Shown: positions 1 to 8,219 of the stretch, piece by piece
How the letters are laid out: each line of letters begins with the position of its first letter
How positions within the stretch are numbered: position 1 is the first letter of the stretch
DNA from: an uncultured Clostridia bacterium
GTDB lineage: Bacteria > Bacillota > Clostridia > Oscillospirales > Acutalibacteraceae
NCBI GenBank assembly: GCA_946499275.1
Contig: CAMMRL010000025.1
Span: forward strand, 1-36,344
DNA: 36,344 nt
Reading direction: 5' to 3'
Notes under the pieces: model-generated
The model's input: only the letters and a program-made list of their open reading frames with translations
The model's database searches: none
Told to the model about the DNA's origin: nothing
Translations under genes and position numbers: made by a program

Positions 1-359
1 GCAATGCCGAGTGTAATGGAGGACAGACAGTACCTCGGGGAAAAGCCGGTGCCTGGAAAAGCCCGCGGGCGGGATATAACCCGCCCGGCGGTTTTTGGTT
101 CGTCGCAGCGGAAAGGAAACCGGAAGATCTGCCGGAGAAAGCGGCAAGAAACAAGGGAAGAAGGGGCTTGAGTAACGGCGTGATATCGCTCCCGAAATCC
201 TTGTCTTCGGATACCCCGCGGAGCGGGCTGCCGACGACGGCCGTATGATCACAGGAGGACGACGCCGGATACGGTTTCTCTTTTGTGGGCCACGAACGGC
301 AGGCAAGAGTAGAGGGTTGCCGGTGACGGGACTTCCCCGGATTCCGGCTTTGCCGGCCG
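1..359. other. Gene-poor window edge with a terminator-like hairpin
   Basis: No gene could be supported here. Two plus-strand frames are open from the left edge (to about 171 and 246), but neither encodes a protein I recognise. A GC-rich hairpin with arms at 66-73 and 80-87, a six-base loop and a short T run at 92-96 looks like a plus-strand intrinsic terminator for something left of the window. The rest shows no clear promoter, RNA or repeat. Confidence 0.4.
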
Positions 360-950
360 CTATCTGGTCAGGCGGATGACGCTCAGCGACGCCAGCGTAT
401 CGCTGGGGCCAGGGCTGTCCAGCTTAAAGGCGCGGGAGGAAGCCAGCCGCAGTGTACAGGGGCAGTTGGTTTCCCAGACCCCCTGTGCGGTAAAGGATGC
501 GGAACCGTTTCCCGGCGGACGGCATACCCGCAGAATAAAACCGGGAAGATTTCTCCCGTCCGCCTGAAGGCTGAATACAGTATCCAACGGTTTCAGTGCG
601 GGCAGGTTCAGCGTGTAAATCGCCTGATATACGCCGGGCTTATGGATTTGTAGCCGTCCGCCGTCCCGGGTGAACCCTTCACCCAGCCGGCATTCCCCGC
701 AGAACGGGATTTCGCCCGAACGTCGGCAGACCTCCAGCATCCCGCTCTGCGTCAGGTAAGCGAAGGAACAAGGAGGGCAAGGAGGCGGACAAGGCTTGCA
801 TTCCGGTGGGCAGGGGGGATCCGGCGACTTGCAGGGCGGCTTTGAACAAGACGGAGAGGGCGGCTTCGGTGGCGGGTGGCAGCCGGAGGAACAGGTGGGT
901 CGGTTAAAGGGGAACGCGTGAGCAACCGTGCTGAAAAAATCGTTCGGCAT
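360..950 (-). CDS. Cys/Pro-rich protein with BclA/C1q-like C-terminal domain
   Basis: This 196-residue protein starts at the ATG of 950, which follows AAAGGAG by eight bases. Longer in-frame versions lack a binding site. Residues 1-19 are a short head. Residues 20-61 are built from Cys and Pro, with nine cysteines in CxxC-like spacing broken by PP/PPP runs. Residues 62-196 look like the jelly-roll domain found at the tips of exosporium proteins such as BclA, including KPGVYQAIYTL and a final TLASLSVIRL strand. In BclA-type proteins a collagen-like GXY stalk precedes this domain; here the stalk is replaced by the Cys/Pro segment. There is no signal peptide, which is usual for proteins assembled onto spores from the mother cell. 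I infer a spore-surface or coat role from domain resemblance only. A weak five-base stem follows the stop, but no convincing terminator. Confidence 0.6.
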   Translation of the reverse strand: MPNDFFSTVAHAFPFNRPTCSSGCHPPPKPPSPSCSKPPCKSPDPPCPPECKPCPPPCPPCSFAYLTQSGMLEVCRRSGEIPFCGECRLGEGFTRDGGRLQIHKPGVYQAIYTLNLPALKPLDTVFSLQADGRNLPGFILRVCRPPGNGSASFTAQGVWETNCPCTLRLASSRAFKLDSPGPSDTLASLSVIRLTR

Positions 951-1066
951 CGGAATGTCTCCTTTATTCAGAGTGGATGGACGGGGATACCCCGCCGTTC
1001 CATTGTATGCGGCAGCGGCCCGCTCGGCCGTTCGAATTGAGCCAAAAGAGAAATATGTGGGAATAC

Positions 1067-1109
1067 CAAAACAAGGCAGTACGGCGTACCGCCGTACTGC
1101 CTTGTTTTG
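1067..1109. terminator. Bidirectional intrinsic terminator
   Basis: A perfect 19-base inverted repeat (arms 1067-1085 and 1091-1109) surrounds a five-base loop. One arm begins CAAAAC and the other ends GTTTTG, so the hairpin has A/T-rich flanks on both strands. It lies 20 bases beyond the stop of the AraC-GH16 gene and should end that minus-strand transcript, insulating the downstream spore-surface-like gene. Confidence 0.8.
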
Positions 1110-1129
1110 ATTACTAAGGAAAACCGGGA

Positions 1130-2674
1130 CTATTCCAGCTTGTAGACCTTGACGTATTCCACTTCCACTTGATCGGGAAGACGGGAATCCTCCAGATTGA
1201 CCCATGCTCCTGTCTGGGTAGTGACCTGCATGTACAGGGGCTTGGTGTACCGTCCGATAGAGGTCCGCCAGGTTTCCCGGCGGTCAATATAAAACACAAA
1301 TTGGGATTCGGTCCATTCTAAGCCGAAAGTATGCATCCCTTCGTAAAGCCCCGGATCCGTTACGGTTTTTTGGATATGGCAGGGGGTGCCGTTGGGATCG
1401 GTCCACTGAATGGTGTGGGAGACGGAACTATTTTCCATGGCGCAGGAATTTAGAATTTCAATGGTAAGGTCCCGTAATTCTTCACCGGGTTCGCCCTCTT
1501 TTTCCGGGTAATGGTTCAGGGCAAAAGACACCCACCATCCGGGGACGGCCTGCAGGCGGCAGCGGATTTCAAAATAGCCGCCCCGCTGGTCGAAATTGCC
1601 GCGGGTGCGGACCGCGCCGGCAGCATAGCCGTCCACGTCCTTGGCAATCGAAAGGATCAGGCGTCCGTTTTCCAACCGGGCCTGCGAATATCGCCAATGG
1701 GTTCCGCTGTCGAAAAGCTGTTCGGGAAAGCGTACCCATTTGCTGCCGTCCAATTCGTCGCCGCCGAATCCGTCATAAAAGGTTTGTACCCATTTTTTTT
1801 GGCTTTTCTGTTTATATTCCGAGGGAGAGAGTCCGTACTGTTGCCGGAAAAATCGGCTGAAAGAATGAATCGAGGTATATCCGAGCATGTCGGATACCTC
1901 GGTAACCGAAAGATTGTGATCCAGGAATTCCCTCGCTTTGCTTAACTTTAAATCATTATAATATTCTTTAAGGGTTTTGTTAAGTTTCTGCGAAAAAATG
2001 TGGGAGATATAGGAATACGCATACCCAAAATGGTCGCTGACCTCCTTGAGCTGGCGGATGCGGATGATGTTTTGTTCCATATACCGCACGATATTATAGA
2101 ACAGCGCTTCGGAGCTGGAACGTCGTTCATCCGGCGCGTAATTTACTTTTGTCGTCTCTACGAAGTCCCGATACAGCGCGCAGCACATTTCCGTCAGCAG
2201 CGCTTCCAGCACGGTTTCCCGCATCACGTTGCGGCTGGTGTATTCGTTGAAAATATTGGTGAAGATGGTGTACAGGTTGAATTTATCCGACGCCAGTGGG
2301 GATTCCGTATTATCCAGCATTTCCTTGAGCGGTTGGAATGCGGAAAAGCGGGAATCCGCTTGGTCAAAATCAAAACCGCAGTAGAAAAACCGAAGGGGGT
2401 CCTCGTTATTGGACTGGATATTGTGGTAATCTCCGGTGCGTACGATAAAAATATCTCCCTGACAGACATCATAGTATTTGCCGCGCGTAAAACAAGTGCC
2501 TTTTCCGCTGGCGATATAGGTGAGTTCATAGCATTCCTGCACATGCAGCCCGTTTTCAAAATCTTGGTCGCTGATCAGGTCGCCAACCTGGTGGAGCAGG
2601 ATCGGGCCGAAATGCAAGGGAGCCCATTTGTGCAGGTTATCAAAATGAAATTTTACGTTTTGCAGATACGACAT
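1130..2674 (-). CDS. AraC-family regulator fused to a GH16-like carbohydrate domain
   Basis: A 514-residue transcription regulator, probably the activator or repressor of the divergent polysaccharide cluster. Residues 20-110 form an AraC-type cupin sensor (ELTYIASGKGTCFTRGKYYDV). Residues 190-290 hold the two helix-turn-helix motifs, ending in the classic SIHSFSRFFRQQYGLSPSEYK. Residues 295-514 are a GH16 beta-sandwich: a KW motif near 312, RGGYFEIRCRLQAVPGWWVSFAL at 364-386, HTFGLEWTESQFVFYID at 448-464. GH16 enzymes carry ExDx(x)E; the matching strand here reads RDLTIEILNSC (401-411). Depending on the alignment, the central Asp and at least one Glu are missing, so this half is probably a sugar sensor and not an enzyme. 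The protein has no signal peptide. The start is preceded by GAGGG. Its neighbour across the 350-base gap is the first gene of the cluster. Confidence 0.88.
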   Translation of the reverse strand: MSYLQNVKFHFDNLHKWAPLHFGPILLHQVGDLISDQDFENGLHVQECYELTYIASGKGTCFTRGKYYDVCQGDIFIVRTGDYHNIQSNNEDPLRFFYCGFDFDQADSRFSAFQPLKEMLDNTESPLASDKFNLYTIFTNIFNEYTSRNVMRETVLEALLTEMCCALYRDFVETTKVNYAPDERRSSSEALFYNIVRYMEQNIIRIRQLKEVSDHFGYAYSYISHIFSQKLNKTLKEYYNDLKLSKAREFLDHNLSVTEVSDMLGYTSIHSFSRFFRQQYGLSPSEYKQKSQKKWVQTFYDGFGGDELDGSKWVRFPEQLFDSGTHWRYSQARLENGRLILSIAKDVDGYAAGAVRTRGNFDQRGGYFEIRCRLQAVPGWWVSFALNHYPEKEGEPGEELRDLTIEILNSCAMENSSVSHTIQWTDPNGTPCHIQKTVTDPGLYEGMHTFGLEWTESQFVFYIDRRETWRTSIGRYTKPLYMQVTTQTGAWVNLEDSRLPDQVEVEYVKVYKLE

Positions 2675-3028
2675 GTTCGAGCCCTCGCTTTCCTTCCTTT
2701 TTTACTCTGGGCTGTAGAAACAACCCGAAAATCGTTGTTTATATTTATCTTAACATATTAATTTTCAAAAGAAAAGTACAATAATTACTGTTTGCCAGGG
2801 AAATATCACCATTAACAGATAAATGCGCAAGTTATGTTAACTGGATTATCACGTCGTGACAAAGACAAAGCGAATAGCTACATTATATACTAAATACGAA
2901 AGAAATCAAATGAAATTTAGATGAAATAACGATTATCGCCTAGAGATACAAATCCTGCAAAATCCTCAGGGGAACTCAAAGGAGAGCAAACGTTTTTCAG
3001 ACATTGCAAAGACATGGAGGATAACAAA
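2675..3028. promoter_or_regulatory. AT-rich divergent control region between regulator and cluster
   Basis: This stretch separates the minus-strand AraC regulator from the plus-strand cluster and must hold both promoters. It is much richer in A/T than the genes around it. A seven-base inverted repeat (AAACAAC at 2718-2724, GTTGTTT at 2734-2740) lies in the regulator's leader and could be an operator or a hairpin. A TATACT-like -10 at 2886-2891 faces the cluster but lacks a good -35 at normal spacing, as is common for activator-dependent promoters. For the regulator, TATGTT preceded by TTGTAC is only a weak match. No exact operator is claimed. Confidence 0.45.
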
Positions 3029-4066
3029 GTGACAAAAAGCATTTGGGATTACGGTGCTGTCGGCAACGGGATTGCCGACGATACGGCGGCCATCCAGGCG
3101 GCGATTGACGATTGTCCCGCCGGCGGCATAGTGTCCATACCGGTAGGGGTGTTCGCCTGCGGGGATGTGAAGGTAAAACCGCATATCACCTTACAGGGGG
3201 CCTGCAACTGGGGATACCGGGATGACCCGGTAAATCCGTCCTGCTTGGTTCCTGTCTCCGACGAAGCGGCCTGCCTTTTAGACGTTACCGACGCAGTGGG
3301 GAGCACCGTGACCGGGCTGGCTCTCCAGGGAAACGGGCGCGGTAAGGGGATGCACGGTATCCAGATATCCAAAGCCGAAGGGTATGGAAAGGAAGAAGAC
3401 GCGATCCGGATTGAAAAGTGCCGGATTTCCCATTTCTCCGGGGATGCGCTGCACCTTAGCCATGTTTGGTGCGCGACCGTGCGGGACAATATGCTTAGTT
3501 CCTCCCGGCACGGCCTGTACATAGACGGGTGGGATCTGTTTATTTACGATAACTGGCTGACGGCCAACCGGGAGTGCGGAGCGTACGGTCGGCAAGGGTG
3601 CAATACCGCGATTATCTTTCAAGGAAACCGGGTGGAATGGAACGGCCATCAAGGCGTTTGTTCGGAAGGCGGCGTGACCTGGGTGCTCAACGGCAACCAT
3701 TTTGACCGCAACGGCAGGGAAGGCGCGCGGTTCCGCCGTGCAAAGCATATCAATATCACCGGCAATGCCTTTGTCCGGGACGGCTGGCGGGTGACTGGTG
3801 AGGAGCGCAGCGTCGGCCTTACGGTGGAAGAGGGAAGCGGAATTTCGATTCAGTCCAACATCTTTCGTTCCCTGGGCGGAGACGGCGGAGGAAAGGAACG
3901 GCATTCCCCCGATTACGATATCCAACTCCGCGGCCTGGATACGGCGGTTGTCCGCGGCAATGTGATGTATCAGGCGGCGGTTGTTCAGAACATCCTGGAC
4001 TGGGGAGGACACGATAACTTGATTATGGTAGACAATGTCGGTTCGCTGGCGGCAGGCAATTGCTGA
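3029..4066 (+). CDS. Right-handed beta-helix protein, apparently cytoplasmic
   Basis: First gene of the cluster. I chose the GTG at 3029 because TGGAGG at 3015-3020 sits eight bases before it; the ATG at 3014 overlaps that ribosome binding site. The 345-residue product begins with the Pectate_lyase_3 signature (IWDYGAVGNGIADDTAAIQAAID) and continues as short repeats rich in NxF/NxI turns such as INITGNAFVRDG and VVRGNVMYQ, typical of parallel beta-helix carbohydrate enzymes. Unlike the next two genes it has no signal peptide, so it probably acts inside the cell. It shares GWDLFIYDN with the third beta-helix protein and is a paralogue of both. The fold is shared by polygalacturonases, pectate lyases, epimerases and GH91 inulin fructotransferases, so the reaction cannot be read from the sequence. 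Confidence 0.8.
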   Translation: MTKSIWDYGAVGNGIADDTAAIQAAIDDCPAGGIVSIPVGVFACGDVKVKPHITLQGACNWGYRDDPVNPSCLVPVSDEAACLLDVTDAVGSTVTGLALQGNGRGKGMHGIQISKAEGYGKEEDAIRIEKCRISHFSGDALHLSHVWCATVRDNMLSSSRHGLYIDGWDLFIYDNWLTANRECGAYGRQGCNTAIIFQGNRVEWNGHQGVCSEGGVTWVLNGNHFDRNGREGARFRRAKHINITGNAFVRDGWRVTGEERSVGLTVEEGSGISIQSNIFRSLGGDGGGKERHSPDYDIQLRGLDTAVVRGNVMYQAAVVQNILDWGGHDNLIMVDNVGSLAAGNC

Positions 4067-4125
4067 AACCATCTTTCGAAAACGGAACCGTTTGGGTAGA
4101 TAGGAAAACGAAAGGAGAGAGTCGG

Positions 4126-5346
4126 ATGAAGCATCCGGTATGCCGGTCGGTATTGACCGCTTGCCTAGCGGTTATGTTTACCGCCTGCGCAGGCAAGATG
4201 GGACCGGAAGTATCCGCGCAGTCCTCACAGAAAACGGCAAGCGGTATATTTGCGGGCGGACGCAGCATCCCTTGGTCCGAAACCGCCAAGGATACGGCGA
4301 AGGCGGCGGTGGGGGGCACGCTGGACGGCACGTTGCCGAGCCAATCCAAGGTAGCGAACGTCGTGGATTTCGGCGCTAAGGGAGACGACCGGTCCAGCGA
4401 CGCCGAAGCGATCCGGAAGGCGATCGAATCCCTGGGCGGCGGCGGGACGGTGCTGTTCCCCGCTGGAACCTATTACTGCGCGGATATCCATGTGCCGTCA
4501 AACGTCTCCCTGGTATCGATGACCACCTTCGGGTTTGATGGGGACGGCGCCACCCAATTGGTACGCAACACCCGAGATGCGGTGTGCATCCTTGACCTCA
4601 CGGGGTCGAAAAATGTCGCTATTCAGGGTATTTCCATCAATGGGCTGGGCAAAAGTGCTCAGCAGGATATCACCGGCATCCGGGTGGTGAACGCCCAGAA
4701 CGTGGATATTTCCGGCGGACGGATCGGCACCGACTACAAAGGCCCGGCCGTGTATGTGGAGAATTCAACCGGCGTTACCGTACGGGACGCCATGCTCCAG
4801 GGAAGCCGTTACGGCGTGGAGGCGGTCAGCGGGAAAAACCTGCTGATTACCGACTGCTGGCTCACCAGCTGCCATCCCGCTGGTTATTACGGGCACGGCA
4901 GCGTGCAGGACGTCCGGATTACGGCCAACCGTATCGAATGGTGCGGCACCGGCACGTTGATGGAGGGGGTAAACAACCATACGTTGGTCGGCAACTATTA
5001 CGATCGCTGCAACATCGGCGGAATCCGCGCCACCGGCGGCAGCGGGCTGACTATGCTCGGCAATGTCAACCAGCGTAACGGTGTAACCAAAGGCACGGAC
5101 GAGTCCTGCAACCTGTTTTTAGACGAGGTAAGCAACGCTATATATCGGGGCAATGTAATGGAAGCTATCCAGGGCGATGGCAACGACACCAACGTTACGC
5201 CGGAAACGGCGATGATCCTGCGGGGGCTGAAAAACGGCCAGATCGTTTTCAATACCGCTTATCGCGGTTTTACCAGGGAAATGATCAAGGATTACGGCGG
5301 GCACAGCAATACGGTAATCGAAGGCAATACCGGCACCAAGTACTGA
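4126..5346 (+). CDS. Right-handed beta-helix lipoprotein
   Basis: A 406-residue product. The ATG at 4126 follows AAAGGAG by eight bases; an in-frame ATG at 4060 has no such site and would bury the signal peptide. Residues 1-21 form a lipoprotein signal ending in FTAC, so the mature protein should be anchored by Cys21 on the outer face of the membrane. After a spacer of about 60 residues the beta-helix begins with VVDFGAKGDDRSSDAEAIRKAI, the Pectate_lyase_3 start, and runs to the end through repeats such as VRITANRIEWCG and AIYRGNVME. It is a paralogue of the genes on either side. The gap to the preceding gene is 59 bases, consistent with one operon. It is likely a surface polysaccharide-cleaving or epimerising enzyme, or a binding protein; the substrate is unknown. 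Confidence 0.8.
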   Translation: MKHPVCRSVLTACLAVMFTACAGKMGPEVSAQSSQKTASGIFAGGRSIPWSETAKDTAKAAVGGTLDGTLPSQSKVANVVDFGAKGDDRSSDAEAIRKAIESLGGGGTVLFPAGTYYCADIHVPSNVSLVSMTTFGFDGDGATQLVRNTRDAVCILDLTGSKNVAIQGISINGLGKSAQQDITGIRVVNAQNVDISGGRIGTDYKGPAVYVENSTGVTVRDAMLQGSRYGVEAVSGKNLLITDCWLTSCHPAGYYGHGSVQDVRITANRIEWCGTGTLMEGVNNHTLVGNYYDRCNIGGIRATGGSGLTMLGNVNQRNGVTKGTDESCNLFLDEVSNAIYRGNVMEAIQGDGNDTNVTPETAMILRGLKNGQIVFNTAYRGFTREMIKDYGGHSNTVIEGNTGTKY

Positions 5347-5404
5347 CGGTTATCCTGGAAAACGAATGCTTTCACAAATGCCTGCCTGTAGGGAGGGCCT
5401 GATC

Positions 5405-6745
5405 ATGAAAAGAACCATCATAAGCGTCGCGCTCTGCCTTGTCGCGCTGTGCAGCCTTCTGCTGATACCCGGCTGCCGGAATAGCGGCTCCCCTAGTTCT
5501 TCGCCGGCATCGCCCGGCGAAGAGGGCACCGCCGATTCGGCAGCGGCGACGAAGGACGGGACAACCGGCACAACGGCAATCGGCACGACGGCAACCGGCG
5601 ATGTCTCTTCCACGACATCCAGTAGCCCCGATGCACCGCCGGATGGGTTGACCACACCGGACAGCTCCTCCGGCGGTACCGTTACCACGTTGCCGCCGCT
5701 GACACCGGGGAAGGAAACCTCCGGCCTGGCGAGCGCGAATGTGAAGGACTTCGGCGCTAAAGGGGACGGGAAAGCGGACGATACCGCTGCGGTACAGGCG
5801 GCGATCGATCAGGTGTTTGACGAAGGCGGCGGGTATGTGTATCTGCCCGCCGGTACTTATCGGCTTGCCGCGGTGAACATAAAAAAGGACGTCTGCCTGT
5901 ACAGCGACCGCACATGGAATCCCGACGACCCGGCCAGCAAAGGCGAAACCGTGCTGGTTCCCCGGGACGGGTCGGTATCCTGTGTGGTGGATATGAGCGG
6001 GGTGGACGGTAACAAAAACTCGATTTTAATGAACGTATGCATCGACGGCCAGAATCTCGGAAAGGCGGTAGCGGGGGTTGCCTGCCCCGGCCTGAGCGGG
6101 GTTTCCGGGAATTCCATGCGGGTGGAGGATGTGCGAATTCTCAACTGTACCGGCGTGGGGTTGGACGCTACGAACAACGCCATTGCCAGCGTGCGCGGGT
6201 GCATGATAACCGGCTGCGGCACAGGTCTGAAGCTGGTGGGTTGGGACCTGTTTATTTACAATAACGTGATCGCCGGCAATAAAGGCGACGGCGTAACGGT
6301 TTCGGGCGGCAGCGCGATGAGCTTTCACAACAACCGAATCGGGTGGAACGACGGCTGCGGCGTCCGGTTTGACGGATTCCAGAGGGTGTCCATGACCGGC
6401 AACACCTTGGACTCCAACGCCTGCCCGGGCGTGTACTTCAGCGGCACCGCGAACGTTGCCCTGCATGGAAACTTATTTATTCGCAACGGCTGGTCGCCGT
6501 CTTCCGGCCTGCAAAACGGCGGTTGCCAAATTTCCGTCAACGCGTCTTCCGGCATCAATATCACCGCCAATACGGTACAGGCGGCGAACGATACCTTAAC
6601 CGGCGTCAAAGCGCCCGAATACGGGATTATCGGCGATATCTTGACCAACTGCGTAATCCAAGGGAATACCTTGACAGGCGGAGGGACCAAGGGAACCCTA
6701 AAGACCGAGGAAGCGACCAATCTCGACTGTGTGATCGAGCTATAA
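5405..6745 (+). CDS. Right-handed beta-helix lipoprotein with Ser/Thr-rich linker
   Basis: A 446-residue product starting at the ATG of 5405 behind GGGAGGG. Residues 1-24 are a lipoprotein signal (LLLIPGC, Cys24). Residues 25-115 are a low-complexity linker of Ser, Thr, Pro, Gly and Asp that would hold the enzyme away from the membrane through the cell wall. From about residue 120 the Pectate_lyase_3 signature appears (VKDFGAKGDGKADDTAAVQAAI), followed by beta-helix turns such as ALHGNLFIRNGW and INITANTVQ. The phrase GWDLFIYNN matches the first beta-helix gene of the cluster almost exactly, marking the two as recent paralogues with different cell locations. The carbohydrate-active function is inferred from fold and context. 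It lies 24 bases before the binding-protein gene. Confidence 0.8.
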   Translation: MKRTIISVALCLVALCSLLLIPGCRNSGSPSSSPASPGEEGTADSAAATKDGTTGTTAIGTTATGDVSSTTSSSPDAPPDGLTTPDSSSGGTVTTLPPLTPGKETSGLASANVKDFGAKGDGKADDTAAVQAAIDQVFDEGGGYVYLPAGTYRLAAVNIKKDVCLYSDRTWNPDDPASKGETVLVPRDGSVSCVVDMSGVDGNKNSILMNVCIDGQNLGKAVAGVACPGLSGVSGNSMRVEDVRILNCTGVGLDATNNAIASVRGCMITGCGTGLKLVGWDLFIYNNVIAGNKGDGVTVSGGSAMSFHNNRIGWNDGCGVRFDGFQRVSMTGNTLDSNACPGVYFSGTANVALHGNLFIRNGWSPSSGLQNGGCQISVNASSGINITANTVQAANDTLTGVKAPEYGIIGDILTNCVIQGNTLTGGGTKGTLKTEEATNLDCVIEL

Positions 6746-6769
6746 AACGATATCGGAAAGGATGATTGT

Positions 6770-8176
6770 GTGAACAAGCGTTGTTTGGCCGCGGTCGCCG
6801 CCGCGTTGATGGCGGCGTCTCTCCTGGGCGGCTGCGGGAAGGAAACGGATAAGCCGGCGGGTTCTACGCCGGAGAGCGATACACCGGTATCGCTGGATTT
6901 TGACGGCGAGGAAATTATCCTCACCTATCCGTGGGATTTGGCATCCCCGGAAAGCAGCCCAACGGCACAAAGGCATTACGAGTACATCCAAGAACTCAAT
7001 AAGAAGTACGACGTCGTCATCACCGAAAAAAGCGTGAACAGCAGCTATTACAACAACAATATGGTCACCACCGTCCTGTCCGGCAAGCCGATGGGGCATA
7101 TCATGATCAGCTACGGGCAGTATGCCGCGGATTACTACGAGTCCGGCATCATGGCGAACCTAAACGACGCGATGCAGGAGACCGGCATCGATTTCAAAGA
7201 CGGCGGGATTTACAATCAGAACATTACGCGGTTCTGCAATTTCAACGGCGACCAGGTTGGGTTCAGCAACAGCGTGGAGGTACAGAAGGACCTCTGGTTT
7301 GTCAACTTGCGCATGATGGAAGAGGCCAGCATTGATATTTACGATATCGTGGACAGCGGGGAGTGGACCTGGGATAAAGCGGAAGAACTCGGCAAACGCC
7401 TGACCAAAGACACCAATGGGGACGGCACGCCGGATATTTACGGGATCGGCGCCAGTTCCGCCCAGGGGCTGGCCGAGTCGCTGGCTTCGGCCAACGGCGG
7501 CGATCTGATCCGGTTGAACGAGGAGGGGCAGCCGGTGCTGTCCTGGAACGACCCGGCTTCGCTTGAGGCGATCAACCGGATGTATAAATGGTGTACCACG
7601 GACAACATCTGCCGGCCTTCCCCCTCCAACCAGGCATGGACGCAGGCGGCAACCGACTTCATAAACGGTTCCTTCGCCATGATACAGGGGCCGATCGATT
7701 ACCTCAGCAATTTCCAGAGTGCGGCGATGAAGGACGACTTCGGCGTCATCCCTCCGCCCAAGGGCCCGAATGCGGAGGGCGACTGGTACACTTCGGGCGG
7801 TTCCCTTCCTTTCTTTCAGTTTATCCCCGTGACTTATGAGGACCGGGCAACAGAACTGATCCAGCTCTATCAGGAGTTTTCGGTGGATCCGCAGGGGATG
7901 ACCAAGGAGGAGGCCTGGGAGGACAGCTATCTGGATCTTGTCCGAGATGACAAATCGATGGAATACCTGCTGAAGCTTGGGTTTGAAGGGCGGCAGCGGC
8001 TCAGCCTGACCTCGGCGGTGGCGGAAAACTGGGGTGATCCTTCCTTTGCGGTGGTTTTCGAGAACATCGCAAAGAACACAACCTCCCCGGGCGCGGCGAT
8101 TCAGGAATACGGCAGCAAGTTCCAGGCACAGATCGACGATAAATGGAACGGCATTTCCATGACAGGGATCCGGTAG
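6770..8176 (+). CDS. Extracellular sugar-binding lipoprotein (ABC importer)
   Basis: A 468-residue family 1 solute-binding protein. It starts with GTG at 6770, seven bases after AAAGGA. The signal ends in the lipobox SLLGGC (Cys22). The mature protein has the usual features: ILTYPWDLASP near the start, a Asp/Asn-rich calcium-like loop TKDTNGDGTPDIYGIG in the middle, a GSFAMIQGPIDYL segment typical of the hinge region, and a C-terminal helix. It would capture oligosaccharides and hand them to a permease pair, either the one at 14641-16493 or that at 21184-23048. The distance to both pairs is unusual and leaves the pairing open. No ATPase is encoded in the cluster; Bacillota often share one MsmK-type ATPase among several importers. 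Confidence 0.87.
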   Translation: MNKRCLAAVAAALMAASLLGGCGKETDKPAGSTPESDTPVSLDFDGEEIILTYPWDLASPESSPTAQRHYEYIQELNKKYDVVITEKSVNSSYYNNNMVTTVLSGKPMGHIMISYGQYAADYYESGIMANLNDAMQETGIDFKDGGIYNQNITRFCNFNGDQVGFSNSVEVQKDLWFVNLRMMEEASIDIYDIVDSGEWTWDKAEELGKRLTKDTNGDGTPDIYGIGASSAQGLAESLASANGGDLIRLNEEGQPVLSWNDPASLEAINRMYKWCTTDNICRPSPSNQAWTQAATDFINGSFAMIQGPIDYLSNFQSAAMKDDFGVIPPPKGPNAEGDWYTSGGSLPFFQFIPVTYEDRATELIQLYQEFSVDPQGMTKEEAWEDSYLDLVRDDKSMEYLLKLGFEGRQRLSLTSAVAENWGDPSFAVVFENIAKNTTSPGAAIQEYGSKFQAQIDDKWNGISMTGIR

Positions 8177-8219
8177 AAAAACGCCGGGCAACGGCATTAA
8201 GCAGAAAGGGGTTTAGGGA

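Noticed and set aside
1-246. Partial gene reading in from the left edge
   Set aside because: Two frames are open but neither has recognisable protein features, and a terminator-like hairpin interrupts both.
2000-2761. 253-codon open frame on the plus strand opposite the AraC-GH16 gene
   Set aside because: It mirrors a well-supported gene with recognisable domains on the other strand, has no ribosome binding site, and shows no protein family features.
3029-4066. Direct call of GH91 inulin fructotransferase
   Set aside because: A DN...E-like stretch exists near DNWLTANRECGAY, but the Asp/Glu spacing does not match the enzyme site I remember and the paralogues lack it, so it is kept only as a hypothesis.
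3029-6745. Direct call of pectate lyase for the beta-helix genes
   Set aside because: Only the fold-level Pectate_lyase_3 signature is visible; no pectate lyase catalytic site could be identified and the neighbouring GH32 gene points elsewhere.
7160-8197. 345-codon minus-strand frame opposite the binding-protein gene
   Set aside because: Composition is Arg/Pro/His-rich in the manner of an antisense shadow of a GC-rich gene, and the plus-strand gene is certain.
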